Origin: Branchiostoma floridae
Taxonomy: Eukaryota; Chordata; Leptocardii; Amphioxiformes; Branchiostomatidae
NCBI RefSeq assembly: GCF_000003815.2
Contig: NC_049983.1
Coordinates: forward strand, 28,975,959 to 29,028,965
DNA length: 53,007 nt
Reading direction: 5' to 3'
Below are positions 30,965 to 41,339 of this stretch, piece by piece. The notes below the pieces were generated by a model. That model had not been told where the DNA came from. It searched no databases and saw only the letters and a program-made list of their open reading frames with translations. Positions within the stretch are counted from its first letter, which is position 1. Every line of letters starts with the position of its first letter. Position numbers and translations under genes: made by a program.

Positions 30965-31340
30965 AACACAGATGAACTTCAAGTTATACAGTGGTGCATT
31001 TCCGAATCCTTTACTGAAAGTTACGCATTATCTTACCGTGAATCTAGCCTTTTAAAACAATGTTTCAATGGTGGAATAGCTTGCCCTTCTCCGGAAACAT
31101 GTGTAAGTTTTTCAATAAAAAGCTGAACAAATTACAAAGATTATAAGACACTTAGACTTACAGACTTACAGACTTACAGATTTTAAGACAATGCTTCAAT
31201 AAAAACAAAGAATAGCAATGAGATATTCTAGTAATAAGATATTCTAGTTAAAAGAACACAGAGCCAATGCAAGAATAATGTAAACTACGTGTAAATTGTA
31301 ATATGTCGAGGTTTCTCTTCCAAGTGCTGACATTGTCATC
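30965..31340. other. No gene recognised; short ACTTACAG repeat
   Basis: A small tandem run of GACTTACA at 31155-31182. Otherwise AT-rich without recognisable content. Confidence 0.4.
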
Positions 31341-31341
31341 G

Positions 31342-31500
31342 CTATTTCCTGCACACGTAGTAAGGGCTAGACATTTGTAAGTGATAAAGAAGATTTCTTA
31401 AGGTGTTAAAGAAGTCTTCAATCTCCTCGGTGCCACTCCGGGTCTTCCTGAAGCTGCACCTGACTTGCACCATCTCCGTCACTGGGAGGTTCGGATCCGC
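31342..31500 (-). CDS. Orphan terminal exon, 52 residues
   Basis: On the minus strand an acceptor CTGCTCCACAG (AG at 31502-31501) opens a frame in phase 0. It starts ADPNLPVTEMVQVRCSFRK, continues TGTEEIEDFFNTLRNLLYHL after a short gap, and ends YYVCRK with TAG at 31342-31344. The acidic-amphipathic end is loosely like the last helices of class-V aminotransferase-fold enzymes, but that is a weak impression. No partner exons are visible between here and the next terminal exon at 40927, so it may be a leftover of a decayed or rearranged gene. Confidence 0.4.
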   Translation of the reverse strand, partial: ADPNLPVTEMVQVRCSFRKTRSGTEEIEDFFNTLRNLLYHLQMSSPYYVCRK

Positions 31501-31504
31501 CTGT

Positions 31505-31870
31505 GGAGCAGTAGACAAACACATGAACGAGGAAGCAACTAATGTTTTGTTGAGTAGAAAGTGTTACCCTCCATAGTAGGCTCTCTGGGGCCTTTTTGTT
31601 TGCTCATGATACACATTAGGACATTATGTAAGACACACCTGCACTTGAGCGAGTCCATTATTTTGCTCAAGCAGCGCCGACAACACAAATATTGGACAAG
31701 AAGTAGTACTAGAATATCTTTCCAGTCACCAATTCGTAAAGTTTTCTATTCAATTATTTGTCCTGGTGGCAAGTATAAGAAAGAAAAAGACTCCTCACCG
31801 ATTATTGTTGGCAAATTCCTTTTTAACCATTCACCCTTTGGGATAGAAAATGGACTATTCCAGAACAACG
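31505..31870. other. No recognisable gene
   Basis: A plus-strand frame of 127 codons (31561-31944) overlaps a tandem array at its end and has no family resemblance. Confidence 0.4.
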
Positions 31871-32395
31871 ACAGCATTTGTGGCGGGAAGTTTGAAATCC
31901 TAGTATCTTGTAGCCAATTAGTGTCCCTGTGGGAAGTTAATTAAATCTGGCAGGTAAAATTTAAATTTTTTGTTAGAAGTGCTAGACTATTAGCTATTAT
32001 TAATGATCTTTGAAGTTTACCTGCCTCATTTAGTTTAGTAACAGAAGGCCCTTCTCTACTACATTAGCAATAGTGGCGGGAAGTTTGAACTCCTAGTCTC
32101 ATGTACCCAATTACTGTTATTTTGGGAAGTTAATTAAATCTGGCTGGTAAAATTTAAAACTTGTATAAGAAGCAGTCGGCTGTTAGATATCATAACTGAA
32201 CTAAAGTTTACCTGCCTCATTTAGTTTAGTAGCAGAAAGGCGTCCACTAGCTATATGAAGGCTTAAGTTTTAAATCCCTTTTAGGTTTCCCCGAGGAGGG
32301 TAATTAAATCCGGTAGGTAAATTTTGAAACTGTTATAGGAAGCAATAGATCGTTGGCTATGAGTAGTTTTTAAAATGACTGTAAGCCATCATGAC
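31871..32395 (+). repeat. Tandem repeat, about 193-bp unit, nearly three copies
   Basis: TGGCGGGAAGTTTGAA at 31881 and 32074, and GTTAATTAAATCTGG at 31936 and 32129, give a period of 193 bases. A diverged third unit has GTAATTAAATCCGG at about 32300. Each unit contains TTTACCTGCCTCATTTAGTT near its end in the first two copies. Confidence 0.8.
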
Positions 32396-32639
32396 CGGCA
32401 GCTTAAAATGACCTGCAGTTTACACTAAGTTCAATAGAGTGCGCTCTTATAATCATTTTCTTTATTTTTGTTCTTTTTGCCCATCTAAAATATGCTGACT
32501 TTAAAATTTTTCACTAACGTCTTCAAGGAAGCGTTGTTCTATTCATTTAGGTCACTTTTACTGGGAAAGTCTGATAAATGGGATAAATAAGAAAATAATG
32601 ATAAATAGTGATGTGTTCGAATCGGATGCTAGCTTTACT

Positions 32640-32692
32640 ATAGGCCGAATCGGCTGCTGGAATCGGCTGCTGGAATCGGCTGCCGAAACGGC
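32640..32692. repeat. Short 15-17-base tandem repeat
   Basis: Three to four copies of GAATCGGCTGCTG-type sequence. Confidence 0.7.
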
Positions 32693-32744
32693 TGCTAACT
32701 TCAAGGTGGTCTAGGCTGGAGGGGGGAACGTACCTGAACGACTT

Positions 32745-33122
32745 ACAGCAGATGAAGTTAAAAATCACATTATTTGGGGATCTAGTTATGTCATTATTTA
32801 TAGGAGCAAGAAAAGGAGCACAACTTTGTATTTTAAGAATTGGATAAATTCAGGAATTACATATGTAAGAGACCTGTTGGATGAAAATCATTGTATTAAC
32901 GAGAATAACATACTCGACAAATTAAGAGATAAGAAAGATTATTTAGTCGAAATGTACAAAGTGAAAAACGCAATTCCCAAAAGTTGGATAGCACTACTGA
33001 AAAACATACAATATCAATCCACGTAACAAACAAATAGTGATATGATTATGTTATTGTACAAAATGTAAATATTGTATACTTGTAAATAAAGTTCATGGAT
33101 GGGACCATGAAAAGTAAAAAAA
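32745..33122 (+). mobile_element. 3' fragment of an L1/Tx1-like LINE
   Basis: The frame reads EVKNHIIWGSSYVIIYRSKK, then TLYFKNWINSGITYVRDL and a terminal AIPKSWIALLKN. The pattern (W.S..I..K...L.F..W...GI..V.DL, later IP..W) is conserved near the polymerase C-terminus in the L1/Tx1 group. A 3' UTR with AATAAAG (33088) ends in an A-run at 33116-33124. It abuts a copy of the long repeat. Confidence 0.7.
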
Positions 33123-33125
33123 AAC

Positions 33126-33770
33126 CTTAATCACAGGAACATATGAAATCCAGAAGAAAGCAGAACTACCAATATATAACGTTAGTAAATAATGAAAACA
33201 ACAGTTACTGTTCTTTACACGTCTTTAGTCCTAAAGCAATCATGATAATTATTACCCTATAGCTAAATCAAAGCAAATCTATTCTAATAATACAAGGAAA
33301 GATATCAGTTTTTCTTACACTTAGTTAACTCAAATAATTGAGAGTGATACATTGTAATGTACTTAGAGAAATTTTAAATCACCAAAAGCAACAAGCAGGA
33401 CACAGGTTAACTTGAAGACATGGACGACGAATTCGAAGGATGGGAATGATTTATATTGACTTTGATGTGATGCTATAGCAAAAGTAAATGCTTTATATAC
33501 AAAGTCTCCTTACCGTCCGACTATAGTAACCCTACGTCCATTCATCAACTCTTAAGGATCGTGGTAACGATCGGGACTTCTCATATAGCATCTTGGAACA
33601 TATTGGAAGATATCATAGGATATTTGTTCCATTGTGGGGATCTGGACTCCTGATATAGTATGTAGGAAGATATGGGTTCCTCAGAGTAGGTAAGAAATGA
33701 CGGTATTCGTGCTCAATTACGCCTGCTTCGTATCATTGGCATAGCCAGGACATTTCTTCAACCTGATAAT
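33126..33770 (+). repeat. Partial copy of the long repeat
   Basis: Nearly identical to 43089-43760: CCTTAATCACAGGAACAT, ACCAATATATAACGTTAGTA, GTCTTTAGTCCTAAAG, and so on. It stops in TCATTGGCATAGC, just where the other copies enter their CA microsatellite. Confidence 0.85.
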
Positions 33771-34140
33771 GTTTATACTGTAAATTGTAATAGTTCTTGT
33801 GTGTCTGTTTATTTGTATTTCCATCAATTTTAACCGACATTTAATTTTTTAACTTGCTTAATGATGTTTAATCATCACTCGTCTTGTCGAGCTCGTTCCG
33901 CGGATATTTAGGGTGTTTCTGTCCAGCTCTCCCCTAACTGCTATATTTGCTACCTCCTGTCTGAGAAAGTCTTCACAAAATCGTAATGCTCTATCACATG
34001 GCAGCACGTACGAGGTGCAAACCTCTTATTGCAAATCCACACATCATAATAGAAAGGATGGTGTTTATTTTACCGTCAGGACCAGAGTAGTGTGATACCT
34101 AAGTATTTGTATGCTAACTACTTGTAGTTTTCTCCTATAC

Positions 34141-34377
34141 CCCCATTCCACTAGGACGGCGCTCTCGCCGCGCTCTCTCTGCGACCTAACATTTGACAGA
34201 TCAGTCAACGAATTGTTTAGAAAAGAAACGAATCTTTTTACACTTTGTGCGTTTTGTTGTCTTCTCGGTCACACTTTAACATTTTGTACGTATACCTAGT
34301 ATGAAAGTGAAGGTTACACATATCCTATGTAGGTCGCAGTCAGAGCGCAGCGCGATCGCCGTCTAGTGGAAAGGGGG
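34141..34377 (+). mobile_element. 237-bp inverted-repeat element (MITE), second copy
   Basis: Ends CCCCATTCCACTAGGACGGC and GCCGTCTAGTGGAAAGGGG are inverted repeats. It aligns along its whole length with the reverse complement of 20441-20677. Confidence 0.85.
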
Positions 34378-34494
34378 CCTTATTAAAGAGATATAAAAAG
34401 CAGAGATTCAGCTCTACAAGCAAAAGGCCTCGACAGACGTGATCACGCCGGACTAAGCAGATGTGACACGACGAACTGATAAGGTTAGCTCAGA

Positions 34495-36110
34495 TTCACC
34501 TTTATTCTTCAATGTTACAAACGGCATGTTTAAAAGTAATCAGAGTCATTACCGCAATGCGTTACTTCAGCATCTTTAGATATAAGGTTCTTCATTTTAT
34601 TGAAGATACAGAATTCCTGAAACGATCCGTAGTTATGTGCACTCCGATAGGAGGTCACTTGGAGGTCATTACCGGACCGAGAAGGTTCGCGCAGACAACT
34701 TTCCTGAACAAGCCAGTCAAGGGAAAAATTGCTGCATTCTGATCCGATCATGCATAAAGGTCACAGGTTAAAATGCGCGAAATAATGACTTTCTCAGATG
34801 GCGCTAAAACTTCATACATGATTTCACGATGCATGATGACTTTGTTTGCAACAGTGAACTGTGTGGGCCATCCTGAACAGGTATAGTGGTAAACATCACT
34901 ATACATTAGACTATACCTTCGCTTGACCTCCTGGTCGTTGGGGGGACAGGGTAGCCATTAAGATACATTTGGTACATTATTCCTAAACTAGCATTTCAAA
35001 TGAAATGTTACACAATTTAATACAATTCACGTCATTAGGATTAAAATTGGATTTGGGCAGATTTTAACGCGTCATGTAAACGCAGTCAAGCGTTGCCTCT
35101 AATACAGAGACTACAAAAATGTACCCTCCTTCACATAATGAATTTTATTGTGGAACAAAAAAGTGGTAACAAAACATTGCCTCAATTTCCTTACAGCTGT
35201 TTTGTGTAAAAACGTCATTCAATCTTATCTGGCAAAACTGACCTGGGAACTTTATTCTTTATTTATTTTTGCCCACGTCACAATGATGGCAGTGACGGTA
35301 ACCAGACATGTCTGATATCAGCCACAGGGTGAAGGTTGACAGGTATGACTGTTTGGCGCGCTGAGAAGCCAGGTGCGCACGACAAGTCTCCTGTCATTAA
35401 CAGGGGAGGTCAAAAGGTGCCACGTGTTAGCTCAGCAGATGCGTCAGGGCGAGAGGGGTGTGTGTCTACGACAATGGCGCTCTTGTTGTAGAAAGGTTAG
35501 CTTAATCAGTATGGGAATCAACCAAGCATGTGAAGCAGAATGGTACAAACTTGGACTTCTTCAGATGAAAATATTCCACACTGTCCCGGTATCGTTATGA
35601 CAAACCACAAGCACTAAGGGACACAATCCCTCCTTGAACAACTGTGATTTTGGAGAAAATGTTCCCGACGAAATCCAAACAAACCAATACAAACTGGAGG
35701 GTCTGTATGGGGGGTCCCGACAACGATTTACGCTGAATTCAGATAAACCCCCTACGTATTACGCTAAGTCAAGGAAGGCAATTACACGTACTCTAAATTT
35801 AGTCACCTCGCTACGAATTACGCAGATAAGATCGTTTTCCCTACGAGTTACGGCAAATAAGAATAGACTGCCTACGCCTTACGAAAATGAGCATGCAGAC
35901 CCATGCAAACTAGTAAACAATAATATAGTGCAGTACAGTACAGTACAGTATGGCATGGTTCCAAGTTCCAACTAGAAGGTTTGGCTCATCGAATGTATTC
36001 AAAGTTATCTCTTCTCACGTACCTCCGATGTCCAGTTGACATATATCTATAGAATTGTTTCTTTCGTCAACGACACGTGGACTGTTTTTCTAACTGAATA
36101 TTCAATCGGA
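34495..36110 (+). repeat. Diverged 5' copy of the long repeat
   Basis: The left part (34495-34765) matches 7415-7696: GTTTAAAAG, AGATACAGAATTCC, GAGAAGGTTCGCGCAGA, CCGATCATGCATAAAGGTC. It continues past the position of the copy-1 gap and then matches 8160-8530 (GCCAGGTGCGCA, TGTCATTAACAGGGGAG, GAGAGGGGTGTGTGT). It could therefore supply an approximation of what is missing in the 7697-7893 gap. Confidence 0.7.
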
Positions 36111-36114
36111 GATT

Positions 36115-36600
36115 ATGCCCCTATACCTCTATCAAAATAGTCATGTCATATTTTTTGTGTGTGTGTATGCCTGGATTGTGATAGATTCAGCCCTCCTCGC
36201 AAGAGACAAGAAGCACACACAATCACAATTCTACCGTCAAAAGAAAGCTAATATATCATAGAATTAGACTTTTTATTTATGTTTATGAAAATTGGTCACC
36301 AGCTTCCGAAGAGAGCAAATTACAAAAGCGTGACAAGTTACGGCTCACTGTCTAACTGTCTGATTTGAAAAAAAAAAACGAATGCCTGGAAAGTAATGAC
36401 TTTGTAATTTGGAGAATATTGCTAAAAGGCTTCATGCTATGAAGTTGTGCCTCAAAATCTGAGTTGTGCTTATTATTTCTTGGTGAGGCCGAGAACTTAT
36501 TGATCACCCCTCGTATAGTTCAAAATGCTGTCGGCTGAATTTATGTCAGCCCTAGCCTGACAGATTCGTACCTCGGAATAAAATAAAACTATAGGTGAAA
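36115..36600. other. No recognisable gene
   Basis: AT-rich with a TGTGTGTG run at 36153. No coding content. Confidence 0.4.
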
Positions 36601-36607
36601 TAGACAA

Positions 36608-37480
36608 TTGTGTGTGTTTGTGTGTGTCACGGTGTGTGTTTGTGTGTGTGTGTGTGAGTGTGTGTGTGTGTCCCAGGTTTGNNNNNNNNNNNNNNNNNNN
36701 NNNNNNNNNNNNNNNNNNNNNNNNNNNNNNNNNNNNNNNNNNNNNNNNNNNNNNNNNNNNNNNNNNNNNNNNNNNNNNNNNNNNNNNNNNNNNNNNNNNN
36801 NNNNNNNNNNNNNNTAGTGCGGGTTTTGGGGATTTGTGTATGTGCGTGCGTGTGTTTTTGTGTGTTTGTGTGCGTGCGTGTGTGTGTGCGTGTGTGTGTT
36901 TGTGTTTGTGTACGTACCTCTTTGTGTTAACCAGTGTGTTTGTTTTGTTTGTTTGGCTTTCACTTTGTGTGTCTGTTTCTTTGTGTTTGTGTCTGTATGT
37001 GTGTGTGTGGTATGATTGTATATTTGTGTGTATGTGTATGCGTGTGTGTTTGTGTTGGAGAAAGAGAGAGGGGGGCTGCTTTGCGACAGTCGCTGAAAAC
37101 AATATGGCTAAACATGGAGCCAAGAGGCTTGTTTTGAGCTGATGTTTATTATTGATTATCGAAGGCTTGGTTTTTTTTTAAATTTGGCAAAGTAAAATTG
37201 TCTCAAACAAGACGACCTGTACTTGTGATAAAAGTTAGAAAGATGATACTTTCAGTGTACTTGATTCTACGGACTTCCATGATGCCATACCATGTGAATG
37301 TACTGGTGCTGTGGTGTCGTCGCAGCCCGAGAAAACGCCAGAGGGAACTTGTGCTTGATTGACAGAACGCGCCTCGACGCCATCGTGGGAACACTGGAGA
37401 CTGGCACGTACGCTTGGCACACCGCTGGGCCTGGCCTTGTGTGAAGAATAAGCAGCCATTCTATTGTGACGTCTCAAGAT
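36608..37480 (+). repeat. TG-rich block, paralogue 1
   Basis: Imperfect TGTGTG tracts with an interspersed motif like GTACGTACCTCTTTGTGTTA. A non-TG right end follows (CTTTGCGACAGTCGCTGAAA; later CACACCGCTGGGCCTGGCCT) that is related to the right end of 38400-39260. It contains an assembly gap. Frames rich in Cys/Val or His/Thr are artefacts of the repeat. Confidence 0.8.
36682..36814. other. Assembly gap (N), 133 bases
   Basis: Lies inside the TG-rich block, where assembly is expected to fail. Confidence 1.
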
Positions 37481-37680
37481 TCCATTAAAAATGATTCAAA
37501 ACTGGTTCTCCCTTTTGAGCTTTGTAAAGTGATTAGAAAGTTTTGATTAAACAGCCATTCTATGGTGAAGTCTCTTCACCCATGATCTCAAACAGTAGCC
37601 ACCTGGCTGAAGGGACAGCCCAAGATGAATGGATACATGAATAAACTTGGCACATTCCACCTGACTTCGGCTCTGGCGCC

Positions 37681-37900
37681 TTTGAAAGTTCAACTCGCCC
37701 TTTTTAATTGGCAGGATGGGTTGTTTTGAAAGTTCAACTCGCCATTTTTAATTGGCCGGCTGCGTGTTTTGAAAGTTCAACCCGCCATTTTTAATTGGCC
37801 GGATGCGTGTTTTGAAAGTTCAACCCGCCATTTTTAATTGGCTGGATGGGTTGTTTTGAAAGTTCAACTCGCCATTTTTAATTGGCCGGATGGGTGTTGA
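37681..37900 (+). repeat. Minisatellite, 43-44-bp unit, five copies
   Basis: Unit TTTGAAAGTTCAACTCGCC plus ATTTTTAATTGGCCGGATG, starting at 37681, 37725, 37768, 37811 and 37855. Copies differ at a few positions (CTCGCC or CCCGCC). Confidence 0.95.
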
Positions 37901-38039
37901 CTTGACTTACTTGATGGGTGTTACCAAGATGGATAACACAGCTGTTCTTAAGTGCTAGTTGTCACGTATACGTTAAACCTTGTTGTGGCTCGGGAACAAT
38001 GGGACGCCTCATGCGACATAAACAACAACCTGTGAAGTT

Positions 38040-38325
38040 ACATCTTATCTCATCAACAGTTCTAACAGGTCCAGTTGTGACACCTGTAGAGTTATATTAC
38101 ATCTCATCAACAGTTCTAACAGGTTGAAGCTTGGACACCTGTAGAGTAACATCTCATCAACAGTTCTAACATGTCCAGTTGTGACACCTGTAGAGTAACA
38201 TCTCATCAACAGTTCTAACAGGTCCAGTTGTGACACCTGTAGAGTAACATCTCATCAACAGTTCTAACAGGTCCAGTTGTGACACCTGTAGAGTAACATC
38301 TCATCAACTGTTCTAACGTGTCATT
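38040..38325 (+). repeat. Minisatellite, about 49-bp unit, six copies
   Basis: Unit ATCTCATCAACAGTTCTAAC plus AGGTCCAGTTGTGACACCTG and TAGAGTAAC. The second unit is diverged (GGTTGAAGCTTGGACACC). Confidence 0.95.
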
Positions 38326-38399
38326 CAGGAACTATTGAAGCCAGGACACCTCTTCTGATATTAACTTTGCACAAGTTTGTTTGTCGGAGATCATGCATT

Positions 38400-39102
38400 T
38401 TTGTGCGGGTTTGTTCGTCAGTGTGTATGTTTGTTTGTTTCCTTTTTTGTGTGTGCTCGGCGCGTGCGCGAGTGTGTATGTACGTGCCTCTTTGTTTTTA
38501 CAAGCATGTGTATCAGTACGTGTGTTTCGTGTCTCTTTGACTTTATTTAAGTGTGTGTGTATATGTGTCTGTACGCACGTGTGTGTGTGCGTGTTTGTTT
38601 GTGTGTGTGCACAAATTTTTGTGTGTGTGTACGTGCCTTTTGTGTTTACAAGTGTGTTAGTGTGTCGCTTTTTACTTTGTGTCTGTGCGTGTGCGTGCAT
38701 GTGTGTATGTGTGCGTGCATGTGTGTGTTGTGTGCGTGCATGTGTGTGTGTATGTGTGTGTGCGTGCGTGCATGTGTTTGTGTGTGTTTGCGTGTGTATG
38801 TTACTTCCATTCTATTTGTGTGTGTGCATGCGTTTGTGTGTGTTCGAGTGTTTGTGGATGCGTGTTTGTGTTGGCGCGTGTGTTTCTGTTTGTATGTTTG
38901 CATGTTTGTGTGTGAGTTTTTGTGTTTGTTTTTTGGTTTGTGCGCTTTTTTGGCTGTGTATGTATGTTTGTGTGTGTGTGTGTTTGCATGTTTGTGTGTG
39001 TGTGTTTGTTTCTTTGTATGTGTGTTTATGTGTGTGTGCGTGTGTGCATGTTTGTGTGTGTGACTGTTTTTGTGTGTGTTTGTGCGTGTGTGTGTGTGAC
39101 TG

Positions 39103-39134
<32 letters not shown>

Positions 39135-39260
39135 AAGTACTTTGCGTCAGTTGGCGTAAAGAATATAGCAAAACGTTCTGTTTTAAGATGTTGTCCAATA
39201 CGCATTGGTACACCACTGGGCCTGGCATTGTGTATAATGAAGATTCTATGAAAAATAATT
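38400..39260 (+). repeat. TG-rich block, paralogue 2
   Basis: More than 700 bases of imperfect TGTGTG with the periodic motif ACGTGCCTTTTGTGTTTACA (also near 38484 and 38630). The right end TACTTTGCGTCAGTTGGCGT and CACCACTGGGCCTGGCATTG matches the right end of paralogue 1. A 293-codon Cys/Val-rich frame across it is an artefact of the repeat. Confidence 0.85.
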
Positions 39261-39384
39261 AAAAACTTTCCATTTTGAACAAATAAAGAATGCTATTTAC
39301 AAAACAGTGTGTAGTCTACTGAATATAGGACGGATAGATCAGGGGTGACCAGTTCAGAGTGACCATGTGTCATGTCCTGTTGTT

Positions 39385-39510
39385 TTGTGAGCTGCGCACT
39401 GTAATGGGTGGTAACATGTAGGTGTAAATCTAAAGTGGCATCACGTATGAGGTCATGGATCTTCTCAAACAACATGACCCGCACGTAATTCGATATCCAG
39501 CGCCGCGATA
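39385..39510 (+). repeat. Dispersed repeat, partner at 18050-18195
   Basis: Contains GCGCACTGTAATGGG, ATGAGGTCATGGATCTTCTC and GATATCCAGCGCCGC in the same order as the partner. Confidence 0.6.
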
Positions 39511-39644
39511 GTCTAAGGGGGTCATTTAAAGTTCTTAATTGGCGGGCTCGAAAAGGCGTCTGCTAACACGAACACCTGTTAAGCAATATCTTCCACTTTA
39601 TTTTGCAGAATCTTAGTGATTAGATAAAATACTTAAAACAGTTT

Positions 39645-39744
39645 NNNNNNNNNNNNNNNNNNNNNNNNNNNNNNNNNNNNNNNNNNNNNNNNNNNNNNNN
39701 NNNNNNNNNNNNNNNNNNNNNNNNNNNNNNNNNNNNNNNNNNNN
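39645..39744. other. Assembly gap (N), 100 bases
   Basis: A round 100-base run, probably a gap of unknown true size. Confidence 1.
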
Positions 39745-40442
39745 CTACTACTATATATATGCGCAATTCGACCTCTGCTTGGAGAGTAGTGTTGAGTGAC
39801 AGGGGACCCAGGGACAAAACACCTTTCGCACGCGGCTGCCACTGTCATGATAGATCGGAAACGAGGGCAATGAGACAAACAGACAAATCTTATTCATATA
39901 ATCAACTCCAAATTATTCCCCCCTGAATCACACAAATTTTCACAATATAAGGTGGGACCATCGCCATTCCGGGTCCTGTTGGAAACACGGATAAGAAAAT
40001 ATTAAACCTTCAGCTGACGTAAACAATCAACACGAAATTGTGGCTGGATATGTTAATGAGGCACTGACGGCTCAAACCCGGCTGGACATAGTTTACAAAT
40101 GTGTGAGTTAGAGTCTCTTATTTTAGACTCCTCCATGAAACAACTCGCGTCACCATTAACTGCTGCCGGGTATCAGGACGGAATGGTTGCTTAACGTTAC
40201 TGAGTAATTTACCATCTATCACCCATCGCCGTACCCCGTTGTTTTGAGACTTGCAGGAATGAGTTAAACTTTTAATCAGATGTTAACTAACACACCAGGA
40301 TGAGATAAGTGAAGAATATTACGATTTTTCCTTTCACGTCTGTGTGAAGATTAAACAAACTCCCACCAAGGCGTTGGGATATTGGTGGAAAGCTCAGAGT
40401 GTAAGAGGGTTTTTTTGTTTTACACACGACCCTTCCACCTGG
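39745..40442. other. No recognisable gene
   Basis: No coding segment or shared repeat. It lies downstream of the EF-hand terminal exon on the minus strand and may include part of its 3' UTR. Confidence 0.4.
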
Positions 40443-40455
40443 AAAGAAGTGCCCT

Positions 40456-40643
40456 TCGTAAATAACAAGAACCATTTGGAAATAGCTGTGAATTCTTTGT
40501 TTTCGATATTGTCATTCCATTTGTCCTTGTCAGTTGTTATATGTTTTTGAGAGGTGATGCTAATATTAGCATACTGCTAGAGTGCATCACCTCTCTGTCC
40601 TGTATTGTACTTTGTTGATGAATGAATAAAAGAAAAAGAAAAA
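40456..40643 (+). mobile_element. Short retroposed insertion with 13-base target duplication
   Basis: AAAGAAGTGCCCT occurs at 40443-40455 and again at 40644-40656, flanking about 190 bases. The insert ends AATGAATAAAAGAAAAAG and a run of A. Inside is a strong hairpin, GAGAGGTGATGC...GCATCACCTCTC (about 40549-40595). Poly-A tail, flanking duplication and small size point to a LINE-mobilised copy. It sits 16 bases beyond the stop of the EF-hand exon, in the opposite orientation. Confidence 0.8.
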
Positions 40644-40671
40644 AAAGAAGTGCCCTGCTTACTTCCGGGGA

Positions 40672-40927
40672 CTAATACAGGGTTTCAGCCATGTTGTACT
40701 CCGGGAGGTCAATGAACCCGTTGCCGTTGGTGTCCATGGAGGTGAACCAATCAGCGGGCAGCTTGCTGACGTCCCTCCGCATCTTCCTCAGCATCTCCTG
40801 AGCCTCCTCCTGGGACAGTCTGGAGTCCCAGTTCACACCGTGCCCTCCGAACTCACGACGGCGCAGGGAGAAACCCTTCTGCTCTCCCTGCAGTAGCTGA
40901 AGGAGGCCGCGGTCTTCCTCCACCACC
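40672..40927 (-). CDS. Terminal exon of an EF-hand protein (partial)
   Basis: On the minus strand, acceptor CTTGCTCCACAG (AG at 40929-40928) opens a frame after one base. It encodes VVEEDRGLLQLLQGEQKGF, a basic patch SLRRREF, a helix LSQEEAQEMLRKMRRDV, then WFTSMDTNGNGFIDLPEYN and a stop (TAG at 40672-40674). The loop DTNGNGFIDLPE has Asp, Asn, Asn, Asp and Glu at positions 1, 3, 5, 9 and 12, so it should bind calcium. It is the last exon; upstream exons lie at higher coordinates and were not found, perhaps in the gaps. The surrounding family is not recognised. High G+C and clean splice phase support a real gene. Confidence 0.7.
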
Positions 40928-40968
40928 CTGTGGAGCAAGGACAGGGCTGTTGATACCTCCCATGACCT

Positions 40969-41114
40969 CTAGTAGACTACTGGTAAACCACTGGTAGACT
41001 ACTGGTAGACTACTGGTAGACTACTGGTAGACTACTGGTAGACTACTGGTAGACTACTGGTAGACTACTGGTAGACTACTGGTAGATTACTGGTAGACTA
41101 CTGGTAGACTACTG
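40969..41114. repeat. Minisatellite, 11-bp unit, about 13 copies
   Basis: Nearly perfect tandem copies of CTACTGGTAGA with one or two variant units. It lies about 40 bases from the acceptor of the EF-hand exon, inside the preceding intron. Confidence 0.95.
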
Positions 41115-41239
41115 GACCCCTTGGAACGTGGGGCTCCCTGTACATTTGCTCTGTGGACGATTTCAGCCTCGTAAAAAATAGGAATGTCCAGCAATGACAA
41201 TGCTGTCCCTAGACACAGATGCGGCAGTCATGGCTGTGA

Positions 41240-41339
41240 NNNNNNNNNNNNNNNNNNNNNNNNNNNNNNNNNNNNNNNNNNNNNNNNNNNNNNNNNNNNN
41301 NNNNNNNNNNNNNNNNNNNNNNNNNNNNNNNNNNNNNNN
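41240..41339. other. Assembly gap (N), 100 bases
   Basis: Gap of unknown true size in the intron upstream of the EF-hand exon. Confidence 1.

Noticed and set aside
31561-31944. 127-codon plus-strand frame
   Set aside because: Runs into a tandem repeat and has no recognisable domain or splice context.
36612-37142. Reading frames crossing the N gap in the TG-rich block
   Set aside because: They include undetermined bases and repeat-derived residues.
37681-38325. CRISPR-like array of regular repeats
   Set aside because: Units are head-to-tail with no unique spacers, in eukaryotic DNA; these are minisatellites.
38381-39262. Long Cys/Val-rich reading frame (293 codons) and its His/Thr-rich shadow on the other strand
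   Set aside because: Produced by TG/CA repeats, which contain no stop codons in several frames; no domain, start context or splice structure.
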